A DNA stretch of 64,000 nt from Sphingopyxis macrogoltabida (lineage in GTDB: Bacteria; Pseudomonadota; Alphaproteobacteria; Sphingomonadales; Sphingomonadaceae). Below, in pieces: positions 41,817 through 51,622 of the stretch (the first letter of the stretch is position 1; every line of letters starts with the position of its first letter). The notes below the pieces were generated by a model. It ran no database searches. It saw only the letters and a list, made by a program, of their open reading frames with translations, and was not told the DNA's origin. Made by a program: the position numbers and the translations under genes. The stretch spans positions 4,898,501-4,962,500 of the forward strand of contig NZ_CP009429.1 of NCBI RefSeq assembly GCF_001314325.1. The letters run 5' to 3'.

Positions 41817-44633
41817 ATGAAATCATCTTCCCTTCTTGCTGCCCGATTGCTGCGGAGCAGCGCGCTCGGGCTTTCGATTGCCATCGCCGCGACCGCCGTC
41901 CCCGCTTTCGCGCAGGATGCCGCACCGCAGGACGAAGCCACCGACGACAGCGGCGACGCGCCGATCGTCGTCACCGCACAGGGCCGTTCGCAGCTCCTGT
42001 CCGACGTGCCCGTCGCGATTTCGGCGGTCAGCGCCGAGACGCTGCAGAACAGCGGCGCCAACGACATCCGCCAATTGAACCAGGTCGCGCCGTCGCTGCT
42101 CGTCTCCTCGACCGGCAGCGAAGCCAATGGCTCGGCGCGTATCCGCGGTATCGGCACCGTCGGCGACAATCCCGGCCTCGAAAGCTCGGTCCCCGTCTTC
42201 ATCGACGGCGTCTATCGCTCGCGTTCGGGCATCGGGCTCAACGAACTCGGCGAGATCGACCGCGTCGAGGTCCAGCGCGGCCCGCAGGGCACGCTCGGCG
42301 GCCGCAACTCGTCGGCCGGCCTGATCAGCATCTATTCGAAAAAACCGAGCTTCGAATTCGGCGCCACGGGCGAAGTGACCTATGGCAATTACGACTATTG
42401 GCGCCTCGGCGGCAGCGTCACCGGCCCGATCACCGACACGATCGCTGCGCGCCTCGACGGCGTCTGGGTAAAGCGCGACGGCTTCTACAAGGACACGACG
42501 AACAACACCGACGTCAACGACCGCGATCGCTACTTCCTGCGCGGCCAGTTGCTGTTCGAACCGACCGACGCGCTGTCGATCCGGCTGATCGCCGACTATA
42601 CCTATCGCGACGAGAAATGCTGCGCCGCGACCTATATCGACAACAGCGTCAATCCCTATATCGGCAACCTCAACAACCCCGGCGTCCCGGCCACCGACAT
42701 GACGAACAATATCACGCAGGTGCTGATCGACCTCGGCCAGCCGGCGGGTGCGTTCAATCAGGGTTACAGCCGCAACATCTCGGTCAGCCCCGGCCGCAGC
42801 TTCGCCGGCAAGACCAAGGATTACGGCTTTTCGGGCCAGATCGACTGGGATCTCGGCGGCGCGACGCTGACCTCGATCACCGGCTACCGCGAATATCGCT
42901 CGGGGCAGGCGGGCGACCTCGACTATGGCGCGGTCGACATCCTCTATCGCGCGGACAGCAAGGACGCCTATCGCCAGTTCCACACCTTCACGCAGGAACT
43001 GCGCCTGCAGGGCGAGGCGTTCGACGGCAAGCTCGACTGGCTCGTCGGCGGTTTCTACGCCAATGAAAAGCTGACGGTGCGCGACAACCTGCGTTTCGGC
43101 AGCGAATATGGCAAGTTCGCGTCATGCCGCCTCGTCACCGGCTCGACGCTGGTGCCGCTCTATGACCCGACGTCGGCCAATTGTATCAGCCCTGCGGGCC
43201 AGTTCGCGCTGACCAACGATCTGCTGCCGCTGCCGCCGGGAGTCGGGTCGCTCATCCTCGCCGGCGTCAACAATCTGGCGTCGATTTCGGACAAGGGCAG
43301 CATCAACGACGTCTATCGCCAGAACGACCGCAACTGGGCGCTGTTCACCCACAATATCTTCCACATCACCGACAAGCTCGATTTCACGTTCGGCGTCCGC
43401 TACACGAACGACCGCAAGAAATTCAACGCGAGCTTCACCAACGACAACACCGCCTGCGTCGCCAACCAGGCGCTGTTCGAACCGCTGCTCGGCACGCCGC
43501 TGGCCGCCACCGCCGCGGGCATTTTGGGCCTGAGCTGTCAGGGCAACTCGACCTCCGAACTCGACGGCGTGTCGATCAACGACAAGCGCAGCGAGGATGA
43601 ATGGACCGGGACCGCGATCCTGTCGTACAAGCCGGTCGACGACCTGATGCTCTACGCCAGCTTCTCGCGCGGCTACAAGGCGGGCGGTTTCAACCTTGAT
43701 CGCTCGGCGCTGAAAAACCCGGTGATCCTCGGCGCCAACCCGAGCTCCAGCTTCGCCGCAGTCGGTGGCGCACAGGCGTTGGTCGGCAATCTCCAGTTCG
43801 ATCCCGAACTGGTGAACAGCTATGAAGTCGGCGCCAAATATTCGACGGGGCCGTTCGGCGTCGGGCTGACGTTGTTCCGCTCGGACTTCAAGAATTTCCA
43901 GCTCAACACGTTCAACGGCAGCGTCTTCATCGTCCAGACGGTCAATGGCTGTTCGGCCGACCTGAACGGCGGCGACCGCGACCAGAGCAAGTTCCCCGGC
44001 GCGCCGAACTACAATCCCGGCGCCACGGCGAGCGGTGCCTGCAATCCCGACGACGTGAGCTGGGGCGTGCGCACCGAAGGTTTCGAACTCGAAGCTTCGT
44101 TGGTCCCGGCGCGCAGCTTCCGCATGACCGCGGGCCTCACCTATGCGAACACCAAATATCGCAGCAATCTGGTGGGCAACAAGTCGGGCGCCCCGCTCGA
44201 TCAGGCGCTGCGCCTGCTGCCGGGCAACAATCTGTCGAACGCGCCCGAACTGGTCGCGACCGGCAGCATCACCTGGACCCCCGAACTGGGCGGCAGCGGG
44301 CTGACCGGGCTCGTCTATATCGATGGCCGCATGACCAGCGATTACAACACCGGGTCCGACCTGTTCCCGCAGAAGGCGCAGGACGGTTATGCGATCTTCA
44401 ACGCCCGCGTCGGGCTTCGCGGTCCCGACGAGAAATGGGGCGTCGAACTCTGGGCGCAGAATATGTTCAACAAGAAATACGCCCAGGTTGCTTTCAACTC
44501 GCCGTTCCAGGAAGGCGCGACCTCGACGACCGCCGCTTTCGCCGACCCGCAATATCCGGGCGGCCGCCAGATCTTCTCGCAGTTCCTCGCCGAACCGCGG
44601 ACCTATGGCGTGACGCTGCGCGGCAAGTTCTGA
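41817..44633 (+). CDS. TonB-dependent outer-membrane receptor
   Basis: 938 residues. A signal peptide (about 1-33, ending AFAQDA) and TonB box-like region (APIVVTAQGR near residue 55) precede the plug (about 60-170, with PVFIDGVYRSRSG and VQRGPQGTLGGRNSSAG) and a 22-strand barrel ending in Phe (YGVTLRGKF). The start at 41817 is set by GAGAGGAG eight bases upstream; the ATG at 41796 overlaps that site. The wording (plug plus YRSRSGIGLNELGEIDRVEV) is typical of sphingomonad receptors for carbohydrates, aromatics or siderophores. The substrate cannot be told, and no transport or catabolic genes adjoin. TonB is at 20930. Confidence 0.93.
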   Translation: MKSSSLLAARLLRSSALGLSIAIAATAVPAFAQDAAPQDEATDDSGDAPIVVTAQGRSQLLSDVPVAISAVSAETLQNSGANDIRQLNQVAPSLLVSSTGSEANGSARIRGIGTVGDNPGLESSVPVFIDGVYRSRSGIGLNELGEIDRVEVQRGPQGTLGGRNSSAGLISIYSKKPSFEFGATGEVTYGNYDYWRLGGSVTGPITDTIAARLDGVWVKRDGFYKDTTNNTDVNDRDRYFLRGQLLFEPTDALSIRLIADYTYRDEKCCAATYIDNSVNPYIGNLNNPGVPATDMTNNITQVLIDLGQPAGAFNQGYSRNISVSPGRSFAGKTKDYGFSGQIDWDLGGATLTSITGYREYRSGQAGDLDYGAVDILYRADSKDAYRQFHTFTQELRLQGEAFDGKLDWLVGGFYANEKLTVRDNLRFGSEYGKFASCRLVTGSTLVPLYDPTSANCISPAGQFALTNDLLPLPPGVGSLILAGVNNLASISDKGSINDVYRQNDRNWALFTHNIFHITDKLDFTFGVRYTNDRKKFNASFTNDNTACVANQALFEPLLGTPLAATAAGILGLSCQGNSTSELDGVSINDKRSEDEWTGTAILSYKPVDDLMLYASFSRGYKAGGFNLDRSALKNPVILGANPSSSFAAVGGAQALVGNLQFDPELVNSYEVGAKYSTGPFGVGLTLFRSDFKNFQLNTFNGSVFIVQTVNGCSADLNGGDRDQSKFPGAPNYNPGATASGACNPDDVSWGVRTEGFELEASLVPARSFRMTAGLTYANTKYRSNLVGNKSGAPLDQALRLLPGNNLSNAPELVATGSITWTPELGGSGLTGLVYIDGRMTSDYNTGSDLFPQKAQDGYAIFNARVGLRGPDEKWGVELWAQNMFNKKYAQVAFNSPFQEGATSTTAAFADPQYPGGRQIFSQFLAEPRTYGVTLRGKF

Positions 44634-44655
44634 TCGCGTTACCGAGCTAAAAAAG

Positions 44656-44693
44656 CCGCCCGCCCTCCCACCGGAGGCGCGGGCGGTTTCTTT
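44656..44693 (+). terminator. Intrinsic terminator after the TonB receptor
   Basis: The stem CCGCCCGC/GCGGGCGG (44656-44663 with 44679-44686), with an inner CCTCC/GGAGG extension, is followed by TTTCTTTTTCG. An A-run precedes it. Confidence 0.9.
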
Positions 44694-44745
44694 TTCGTAA
44701 AAGTTTTTCCGGAACCTTTCCCGGAGCATGGCATAGGCTGATCGC

Positions 44746-46569
44746 ATGTTCGCGATCGACTCCCTGCTCGTCAAAATCGCCCTGATCGGCGTCATCGGCA
44801 TCGGCGCCCAATGGGCTGCCTGGCGCACCGGCAAGCCGGCGATCGCGCTGATGCTCGTCGCCGGCATCCTCGCCGGGCCGGTGCTCGGCCTGATCGATCC
44901 CGAACGCGATTTCGGCGCCTTGCGCGAACCGATCATCAAGCTCGCGGTCGCGGTCATCCTGTTCGAGGGCGGGCTCAGCCTCAAGTTCCGCGAGCTGCGC
45001 CACGCGGGGATCGCGGTCTTCATGCTCGTTGTCGTCGGCGTGCCCGTCGGCTGGGCGCTCGGCACCGCCGCCGCTTATTATGGCGCCGGGCTGCCGTTCG
45101 AGCTCGCGGCGCTGTTCGGCGGCATCATGGTGGTGACGGGACCGACGGTGATCATCCCGATGCTCCGCTCGCTGAACATCACGCCGCGCGTCAAGCATAT
45201 GCTGAAATGGGAAGCGATCGTGAACGACCCGATCGGCGCGCTGCTCGCGGTCGGCATCTTCGCCTATATCACCCATGGCGGGGCAGAGGCGAACACCATC
45301 GGCATCGCCACCGATGTCGTCGCGGCGAGCCTGCTCGCGGTGATCATCGGCAGCGCCGCCGGCTTCGCGCTGACCTTTGCCTTCCCGCGCGGCTGGGTGC
45401 CCGAATATCTGAAGGCGCCGGTGCTGCTGACGACGGTGATCGCGGTGTTCGTGCTCTCCGACCTCATCATGCACGAAACCGGCCTGATCACCGTCACTGT
45501 GATGGGGGTCGTGATGGCGAACCGCGAAACCTATTCGAGCCATATGCTGATGCGCTTCAAGGAGGACCTCACCGTCCTCCTCGTCTCGGGCGTCTTCATC
45601 ATCCTGTCGGCGACGCTCGACTGGAGCGTGGTACAGAATTTCCAGTTCCGCTTCCTGCTCTTCCTCATCCTGCTGCTGTTCGTCGTCCGGCCGCTGACGA
45701 TCATGACCGCGCTTCTCTTTACCCGCATCCCGTTCAAGGAGCGGCTGTTCGTCGCGTGGATCGCGCCGCGCGGTATCGTCGCGGCGGCGGTCACCGGGCT
45801 CTTCGCGCTGCGCCTGTCCGACTATGGCGTGCCCGGGGCCGAGGCGCTGGTGCCGCTGTCCTTCGCGGTCGTCATCGCGACGATCTTCGCGCACGGTTTC
45901 ACCGCCGCACCCTTTGCGCGCTGGCTGGGGCTCGATCGCGGCAAGGGCGACGGCGTGCTGCTCGTCGGTGCCAATAGCTGGACGATCGCCTTCGCCGAAT
46001 TCATCAAGGGGCAGGATCGCAAGGTCCTCGTCGCCGATCCCAGCCAGCTCGCGCTCCGCCGCGCCCGGCGCGCCGACCTGCCCGTCTATCATGGCGACAT
46101 ATTGGACGAGGTGCGCGAGGATCATCTCGACCTCGGCGAATATCAGCAACTGATCGCGGCGACCGACAACGACGCCTATAATGCGCTGATCTGCAGCGAG
46201 CTGGCGGCGGAAATCGGCCACGACCGCGTCAGCCGAACCGTCGGCGAATCGCGCGCCGGCCATGTCCGGCGCGGCCGCGTCTTCACGCTGGCGGGAACGC
46301 CGATCGAGGAACAGCTCGACCGGTTGCAGGCAGGCTGGACGTTCAGCCGCACCCGGATCACCGAGGTGTTCACTTACGCCGATTATGCGCAGCGGATGAA
46401 GGCGTCGGGCGGCGACAGCCTCGCGGTCGTCAAGCCGTCGGGCGACCTCATGATCTTCTCGGCCGGGCACCGACCCGGCGTCGAGGCGGGCGATACGATC
46501 TGGACCTTCGTCCCGCCCGACGCGCCGAAACCGCGCAAGGCAGCAGCCGAAGCCGTCGCAGCGGGCTAG
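44746..46569 (+). CDS. CPA1-type sodium/potassium:proton antiporter with cytosolic regulatory tail
   Basis: 607 residues. About 12-13 transmembrane helices in 1-390. Characteristic signatures: ALMLVAGILAGPVLGLIDPE near residue 35, FEGGLSLKFRELR near residue 72, GGIMVVTGPTVIIPML near residue 125 and EAIVNDPIGALLAV near residue 157 (the ND of the ion site). The C-terminal 210 residues hold a TrkA-N-like Rossmann fold (LLVGANSWTIAFAEFIKG near residue 405, LIAATDNDAYNALICSELA) and a TrkA-C-like end (VVKPSGDLMIFSAGHRPGVE). It controls pH and cation balance. The stop overlaps that of the convergent holA (CTAG 46566-46569). Confidence 0.9.
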   Translation: MFAIDSLLVKIALIGVIGIGAQWAAWRTGKPAIALMLVAGILAGPVLGLIDPERDFGALREPIIKLAVAVILFEGGLSLKFRELRHAGIAVFMLVVVGVPVGWALGTAAAYYGAGLPFELAALFGGIMVVTGPTVIIPMLRSLNITPRVKHMLKWEAIVNDPIGALLAVGIFAYITHGGAEANTIGIATDVVAASLLAVIIGSAAGFALTFAFPRGWVPEYLKAPVLLTTVIAVFVLSDLIMHETGLITVTVMGVVMANRETYSSHMLMRFKEDLTVLLVSGVFIILSATLDWSVVQNFQFRFLLFLILLLFVVRPLTIMTALLFTRIPFKERLFVAWIAPRGIVAAAVTGLFALRLSDYGVPGAEALVPLSFAVVIATIFAHGFTAAPFARWLGLDRGKGDGVLLVGANSWTIAFAEFIKGQDRKVLVADPSQLALRRARRADLPVYHGDILDEVREDHLDLGEYQQLIAATDNDAYNALICSELAAEIGHDRVSRTVGESRAGHVRRGRVFTLAGTPIEEQLDRLQAGWTFSRTRITEVFTYADYAQRMKASGGDSLAVVKPSGDLMIFSAGHRPGVEAGDTIWTFVPPDAPKPRKAAAEAVAAG

Positions 46570-47597
46570 CGAGCGCGCGCCGCCTGGTGCGCGATGTCGG
46601 TCATCAGCTTGCGGAACAGCACCGCGCCCGCGGTCCCCGAAGCCTTGAGCGCGCGTTCGCAATCGAGCAGCCGGCTCATCAATCGCGCGACGCGCACCGA
46701 ATCCCAGATATGGAGCTGCGCCGTCACCGCGTCGCGTTCCTTCCAGAAGACGCCGCTGCTCTTGGCGGCCACGACCGTCGCGGGATGCGCACCGGCATCG
46801 ACCTCCGCCCTCAGGCGGGCGAGTTGCATCGCGCGGATCGCCAGCGCGCGGATGATGCGGATTTCGGCGACGCCGACCGCCGCGGCGGTCGCCAGCATGA
46901 CGGGCAGCTCGCGCACCTTGCCGCCGAGCGCGACATTGATGCACTCGCTGACATCCTCTTCGTGCGTCGCGGCGCCCAGCGCGGCGATGTCGGCGGCGGT
47001 CACCTGTCGCTGCCGGTCGCGCCCCGCGTCGAGATAGAGCGCGATCTTCTCGATCTCGCGCCGCATCAGCGCCTGATCGCCCGACACCAGGTCGACGAGC
47101 AATTGCGCTTCCGAATTGGCGATGCGCAGCCCCTGTTCCTCGGCGGCGCCCATCGCGATGCCGACCAGCGCGCGGCGGTCGGGCTGGTAACAGATGGCGG
47201 CGACGGCGCTGTCCGACGCCTCGACCAGCTTGACCAGTTTCGACTTGGCGGTGACCGACGCGCCGGTCGCGACCACCGGGTTGATCGCATTGTCGGCGGC
47301 GAGCAAAGCCTCGACCGCCGCGACGCTGTCGTCGCCGCTGCCGGAGATTTCGAGCCGGATCACCCGCGCGGGTGAAAACAGCGACATCGACGCGGCTTCG
47401 GCGGCGAGCAGCGACGGGTCCTGCGAAAGCTGGGCGCCCGTCAGATCAAGCCGTTCGGCATCCTTGCCCGCGAGACCGATCAGATGCCCGGCAACGGCCG
47501 CCATCGTCGCCTCGTCGGGACCGGTCAGCAACGTGAAGCGCACCGCGGGATCGAGGCGCGAAAGGCGTTCGAGTTCGGCGGGTTTGACGGTTTTCAT
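46566..47597 (-). CDS. holA: DNA polymerase III subunit delta
   Basis: 343 residues. It opens the beta clamp within the clamp loader. The family is diverged; the assignment rests on VRFTLLTGPDEATMAAVAGH near the N-terminus, LDLTGAQLSQDPSLLAAEAASMSLFSPARVIRLE, and the C-terminal helical collar with RLMSRLLDCERALKASG. The position directly after lptE, with leuS upstream, is the standard leuS-lptE-holA order. Confidence 0.93.
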   Translation of the reverse strand: MKTVKPAELERLSRLDPAVRFTLLTGPDEATMAAVAGHLIGLAGKDAERLDLTGAQLSQDPSLLAAEAASMSLFSPARVIRLEISGSGDDSVAAVEALLAADNAINPVVATGASVTAKSKLVKLVEASDSAVAAICYQPDRRALVGIAMGAAEEQGLRIANSEAQLLVDLVSGDQALMRREIEKIALYLDAGRDRQRQVTAADIAALGAATHEEDVSECINVALGGKVRELPVMLATAAAVGVAEIRIIRALAIRAMQLARLRAEVDAGAHPATVVAAKSSGVFWKERDAVTAQLHIWDSVRVARLMSRLLDCERALKASGTAGAVLFRKLMTDIAHQAARAR

Positions 47598-47603
47598 CGC
47601 CAG

Positions 47604-48152
47604 CTAGGGCGATGGCGGCGTCGTCGCAGGCGCCGCAGCCGGGGCGGCGCCGCCGCGGTCGGCAAACACCGCGAGCCGCGCGACGATCTGGTCGGCAACC
47701 CCCGAGGCGAGCCGTTCGAGCGCCGAGCTTTCGGCGGCGATCGTCGCATATTCGCTGCCGACGACGTCGATCCCCGCGTCGGCGGCGGCGGTCGCATCGA
47801 GCAGCACTTCGCCGCTCGCCGCATCGACGAGCTGATAGCGCGCGCGCAAGGTGCGGCGTTCGCGCGTCACCGCATCGTCGGCGCGGACGCCGAAGCCGGT
47901 GATCGAATCCTCGAGCCGGACGTCGAGCCGCAGCCGTTTGCCCTGCCCGCGCCCGCCCTCGGTCGCGACGAAACGGTCGCGTAGCGCGTTGCGGACGAGC
48001 CAGCCCGAATGTCCCTCGATCGGCGCGACGTCGATATCGGCGAGCACCGTCGCCACCGCCCCCTTGCTGCCGTTCGCGTAGAGCGGACGCAGGCCGCAGC
48101 CGCCGATGGTCAGCGAGGCGGCCACGAGGGCGGAGATCAGAAGGCTGCGCAT
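47604..48152 (-). CDS. lptE: LPS assembly lipoprotein LptE
   Basis: 182 residues. A lipoprotein signal with lipobox TIGGC (Cys19), then GLRPLYANG, the LptE family start. It plugs the LptD barrel in LPS insertion. The C-terminus is an Ala/Pro-rich tail. It lies six bases before holA and 129 bases after leuS, the gap holding a palindromic repeat. Family assignment by lipobox, GLRPLY and gene order. Confidence 0.9.
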   Translation of the reverse strand: MRSLLISALVAASLTIGGCGLRPLYANGSKGAVATVLADIDVAPIEGHSGWLVRNALRDRFVATEGGRGQGKRLRLDVRLEDSITGFGVRADDAVTRERRTLRARYQLVDAASGEVLLDATAAADAGIDVVGSEYATIAAESSALERLASGVADQIVARLAVFADRGGAAPAAAPATTPPSP

Positions 48153-48174
48153 AGCTTAGATGTGACCTAGATAT

Positions 48175-48254
48175 CCGTTCGTGTCGAGCGAAGTCGAGAC
48201 ACCCCGAAGGCGTGCACGCCCGATGGGCATCTCGACTTCGCTCGATGCGAACGG
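48175..48254. repeat. Inverted repeat with TCGAGCGAAGTCGAGA arms between leuS and lptE
   Basis: The 25-base arms (48175-48199 and 48230-48254) differ at two positions and surround a 30-base spacer. Each arm contains the small palindrome TCGAGCGAAGTCGA. It lies inside the leuS-lptE-holA operon without a T-run. It could act as an internal processing or attenuation site. Confidence 0.85.
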
Positions 48255-48281
48255 GGAAGGAAAGATCCGTTCAGACCCATC

Positions 48282-50831
48282 TTACGGTACGATATTGACC
48301 AAACGGTCGGGGACCACAATCACCTTCTTCGGTGTCGCGCCCGCGAGCAGTTCGACGATGCGCGGGCGCGCGAGCGCCGCGGCTTCCACCGCATCCTTGT
48401 CGAGGCCTTTGGCGAGCGTCATCGTATCGCGCAGCTTACCCGCCATCTGGATGGCGATTGTCACCTCGTCATCGACGAGCAGTGCCGGATCGGCGGCGGG
48501 CCACGCCGCATCGGCGATCATCGCCGTCGTCCGCTGGCCGGCGGGCAGCGCCGCCCATGCCTCTTCGGCAAGGTGCGGCATCATCGGCGCGACGAGCAGG
48601 ATCAGCGTCCGGCACGCCTCGGCGCGGGTCGCCGACGGCTTCGCCTTTTCGATCTCGTTCGCGAGCGCATGGATCTTGGCGACCGCCTTGTTGAAGCCCA
48701 GCGCCTCGACATCGGCGGCGACGCCCGCGATCGTCTGGTGCAGCTTGCGCGCGAGGTTCATATCCTCGCCGCCGTCGCCGCTATTTTCGGTATCGCCGAA
48801 CAGCCGCCACAGCCGCTGGACGAAGCGCCACGCACCCTCGATGCCCGCCTCGCTCCACGGCAGGTCGCGCTCGGGCGGGCTGTCGGAGAGCATGAACCAG
48901 CGCACCGCGTCGGCGCCATATTGGTCGAGGATGGCGTCGGGATCGACGACATTCTTCTTCGACTTCGACATCTTGATCACCCGGCCGACATCGACCGGCG
49001 CGCCATCGGCTTCGAGCGTCGCGCCATCGGCGGTGCGGGCGATCTCGTCGGGGGTGAAGAACAGCGGCGGCAGGCCTTCGCCCTGCGCGCGGCTGTAGGT
49101 TTCGTGCGTCACCATGCCCTGCGTGAACAGGCTGGCGAACGGTTCCTTGATGTCGATCATCCCCAGCTTGTTCAGCGCGCGCGTCCAGAAGCGCGCATAG
49201 AGCAGGTGGAGGATCGCATGTTCGATGCCGCCGATATACTGGTCGACGGGCAGCCAGCGGCGGATCACCTCGGGATCGAACGGCTTGTCTGCCGGCGCCG
49301 ACGCGAAGCGCAGGAAATACCAGCTCGAATCGACGAAAGTGTCGAGCGTGTCGGTCTCGCGCACCGCCTCGCCGCCGCACGACGGGCATCGGGCATGCTT
49401 CCAGGTCGGATGGCGGTCGAGCGGGTTGCCGGGGACCGAAAAATCGGCATCCTCGGGCAACACGACGGGGAGCTGGTCCTTCGGAACCGGCTGCAGGCCG
49501 CACGCGTCGCAATGGATGAAGGGGATCGGCGTGCCCCAATAGCGCTGGCGCGAGACGCCCCAGTCGCGGAGGCGCCACACCGTCGTGCCCTTGCCCCAGC
49601 CCTCATGCTCGGCGCGCGCGATGACGGCGGCCTTCGCCGCGTCGATCGTCATCCCGTCGAGGAAATGGCTGTTCACCAGCTTGCCGGGGCCGACATAGGC
49701 CTCGTCGCCGTGGAAAACCTGCCCCGTCTCGTCGCCGTCGGCGATCACGCGGTGGACGGGCAGGCCGTATTTGCGCGAGAAATCGAGGTCGCGCTGGTCG
49801 TGCGCCGGGCAGCCGAAGATCGCGCCGGTGCCATAATCCATCAGCACATAATTGACGACCCACACGGGCAGGTGCCAGTTGGGATCGAGCGGGTGCTCGA
49901 CCGATATGCCGGTGTCGAAACCCAGCTTCTCGGCGGTGTCGATCTGTTCGGCCGCGGTGCCCTGACGCCGGCATTCCTCGATGAACGCCGTCAGCTCGGG
50001 CGAATCCTTCGCGAGTTTTTCGGCGAGCGGATGGTCGGGCGAGATCGCCGCGAAGCTCGCGCCATAGAGCGTGTCGGGGCGCGTCGTGAAAACGTCGAAG
50101 CCGACCGCGCCGCCGGCCAGCCTGAACGAGAATTCCAGCCCCTGCGATTTGCCGATCCAGTTTTCCTGCATCAGGCGGACCTTGTCGGGCCAGCTATCGA
50201 GGCCGCCCAGCCCTTCGAGCAGTTCGTCGGCGAAATCGGTGATCTTCAAAAACCACTGCGACAATTTCTTCTTCTCGACCAGCGCGCCCGAGCGCCAGCC
50301 GCGGCCGTCGATCACCTGCTCGTTGGCGAGCACGGTCATGTCGACCGGGTCCCAGTTGACGTAGCTTTCCTTGCGCGTGACCAGCCCCGCCGCGAACAGG
50401 TCGAGGAACAGCGCCTGCTCCTGCCCGTAATAATCGGGTTCGCACGTCGCGAGCTCGCGGCTCCAGTCGATCGCGAGGCCGAGGCGTTTCAACTGGCCGC
50501 GCATCGCGGCGATATTGTCGCGCGTCCAGCCGCCGGGGTGGACGCCCTTTTCCATCGCCGCATTTTCGGCGGGCATGCCGAACGCGTCCCAGCCCATCGG
50601 GTGGAGGACGTCGTGCCCGGTCATGCGCTTGAAGCGCGCCAGCACATCGCCCATCGCATAGTTGCGGACATGGCCCATATGGATGCGCCCCGACGGATAA
50701 GGGAACATCTCGAGGATATAGGCCTTCGGCTTGTCGCCCGATTCATTGGTCGCAAAGCTGTTTGCGGCGTCCCATGCCGCCTGCCAGCGGGCATCGGCAG
50801 CCAAAGCGCCAAAGCGCGTTTCGCGGGTCAT
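48282..50831 (-). CDS. leuS: Leucyl-tRNA synthetase
   Basis: 849 residues, the standard bacterial length. HIGH-type motif [18 protein letters not shown] near residue 45, the CP1 editing domain (about 225-420), the KMSKS loop [15 protein letters not shown] near residue 619 and the C-terminal anticodon-binding domain. It begins [20 protein letters not shown]. It follows the DUF3576 lipoprotein gene on the same strand. Confidence 0.97.
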   Translation of the reverse strand: MTRETRFGALAADARWQAAWDAANSFATNESGDKPKAYILEMFPYPSGRIHMGHVRNYAMGDVLARFKRMTGHDVLHPMGWDAFGMPAENAAMEKGVHPGGWTRDNIAAMRGQLKRLGLAIDWSRELATCEPDYYGQEQALFLDLFAAGLVTRKESYVNWDPVDMTVLANEQVIDGRGWRSGALVEKKKLSQWFLKITDFADELLEGLGGLDSWPDKVRLMQENWIGKSQGLEFSFRLAGGAVGFDVFTTRPDTLYGASFAAISPDHPLAEKLAKDSPELTAFIEECRRQGTAAEQIDTAEKLGFDTGISVEHPLDPNWHLPVWVVNYVLMDYGTGAIFGCPAHDQRDLDFSRKYGLPVHRVIADGDETGQVFHGDEAYVGPGKLVNSHFLDGMTIDAAKAAVIARAEHEGWGKGTTVWRLRDWGVSRQRYWGTPIPFIHCDACGLQPVPKDQLPVVLPEDADFSVPGNPLDRHPTWKHARCPSCGGEAVRETDTLDTFVDSSWYFLRFASAPADKPFDPEVIRRWLPVDQYIGGIEHAILHLLYARFWTRALNKLGMIDIKEPFASLFTQGMVTHETYSRAQGEGLPPLFFTPDEIARTADGATLEADGAPVDVGRVIKMSKSKKNVVDPDAILDQYGADAVRWFMLSDSPPERDLPWSEAGIEGAWRFVQRLWRLFGDTENSGDGGEDMNLARKLHQTIAGVAADVEALGFNKAVAKIHALANEIEKAKPSATRAEACRTLILLVAPMMPHLAEEAWAALPAGQRTTAMIADAAWPAADPALLVDDEVTIAIQMAGKLRDTMTLAKGLDKDAVEAAALARPRIVELLAGATPKKVIVVPDRLVNIVP

Positions 50832-50880
50832 TTTTCTGCTACCCCGTTTTGTCTAGTCTGGCGCGATCCGCGCCTCTCGA

Positions 50881-51345
50881 TCAGCCTTCGATGGCGCCGC
50901 GGCGCAGGTCGCGGGCGCGGGTGAGGATGATTTCCTCGAGCTTCTGCACCGTTGCCGCCTGCACCGGCGCATCGACCCATACGCCGCCCTGCGACACCTG
51001 ACGCGACGCGGCGACGCGCAGTGCATCGGCGCGCAGGTCGCGATCGAGGATCGACACCGTCACCTTCAACCGCTCGCCCGGATTCTGGGGATTGGCGTAC
51101 CAGTCGGTGATGATGACGCCGCCCGACGAATCGGACGAAAGCAGGGGCATGAACGACAGGGCATCGAGCGAGGCGCGCCACAGATAGGCGTTGACGCCGA
51201 TCGTCGTCACCTGGCTCGCGGCCAGATCGGCTCGCGGCCGTTCCTTGCCGCCGCCGCAGCCCGCAAGGCCGAGCGCCGCGACGCCGAGCAGCGCGAGCGT
51301 GGCCGGACCGCGACCGGACGTGGCAAGAACCGAAAGCTTGAACAT
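50881..51345 (-). CDS. DUF3576 lipoprotein
   Basis: 154 residues. A lipoprotein signal (LLGVAALGLAGC, Cys near residue 30), then GVNAYLWRASLDALSFMPLLSSD and GGVIITDWYANP, which are characteristic of DUF3576. Found upstream of leuS in many alphaproteobacteria. Anchored in the outer or inner membrane, role unknown, and plausibly linked to the lptE genes downstream. The start at 51345 was chosen over a 42-codon longer frame without conserved content. Confidence 0.88.
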   Translation of the reverse strand: MFKLSVLATSGRGPATLALLGVAALGLAGCGGGKERPRADLAASQVTTIGVNAYLWRASLDALSFMPLLSSDSSGGVIITDWYANPQNPGERLKVTVSILDRDLRADALRVAASRQVSQGGVWVDAPVQAATVQKLEEIILTRARDLRRGAIEG

Positions 51346-51622
51346 GCCGAAATACCTTATCTTGGGCGCCGCCGGGCAGAAGAAAATCCGGCCGCGCATA
51401 CGGGAATTTCCAGCGTCTCTATCGCCCTTGCCGCCGTCCGGCAAGCGCGGCAATTTTGCGCTCGCGGCCATTCATGCACCGCTCATGCGGGCGCGAAACT
51501 GTGATCATCGCGCAACAACTCGGTGAAAAGCTGGCCTGGTGCGATTAATCGGTGTGGAATCACTGGCAATATCGCCGGACTCGTCCTATCTCCGACTCGA
51601 TTGGGGATGGAGTCGCAGAGCA

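Noticed and set aside
44647..46944. 765-codon minus-strand frame opposite the CPA1 antiporter
   Set aside because: The same kind of antisense shadow, with no domain and a translation dominated by Arg, Asp, Glu and His.
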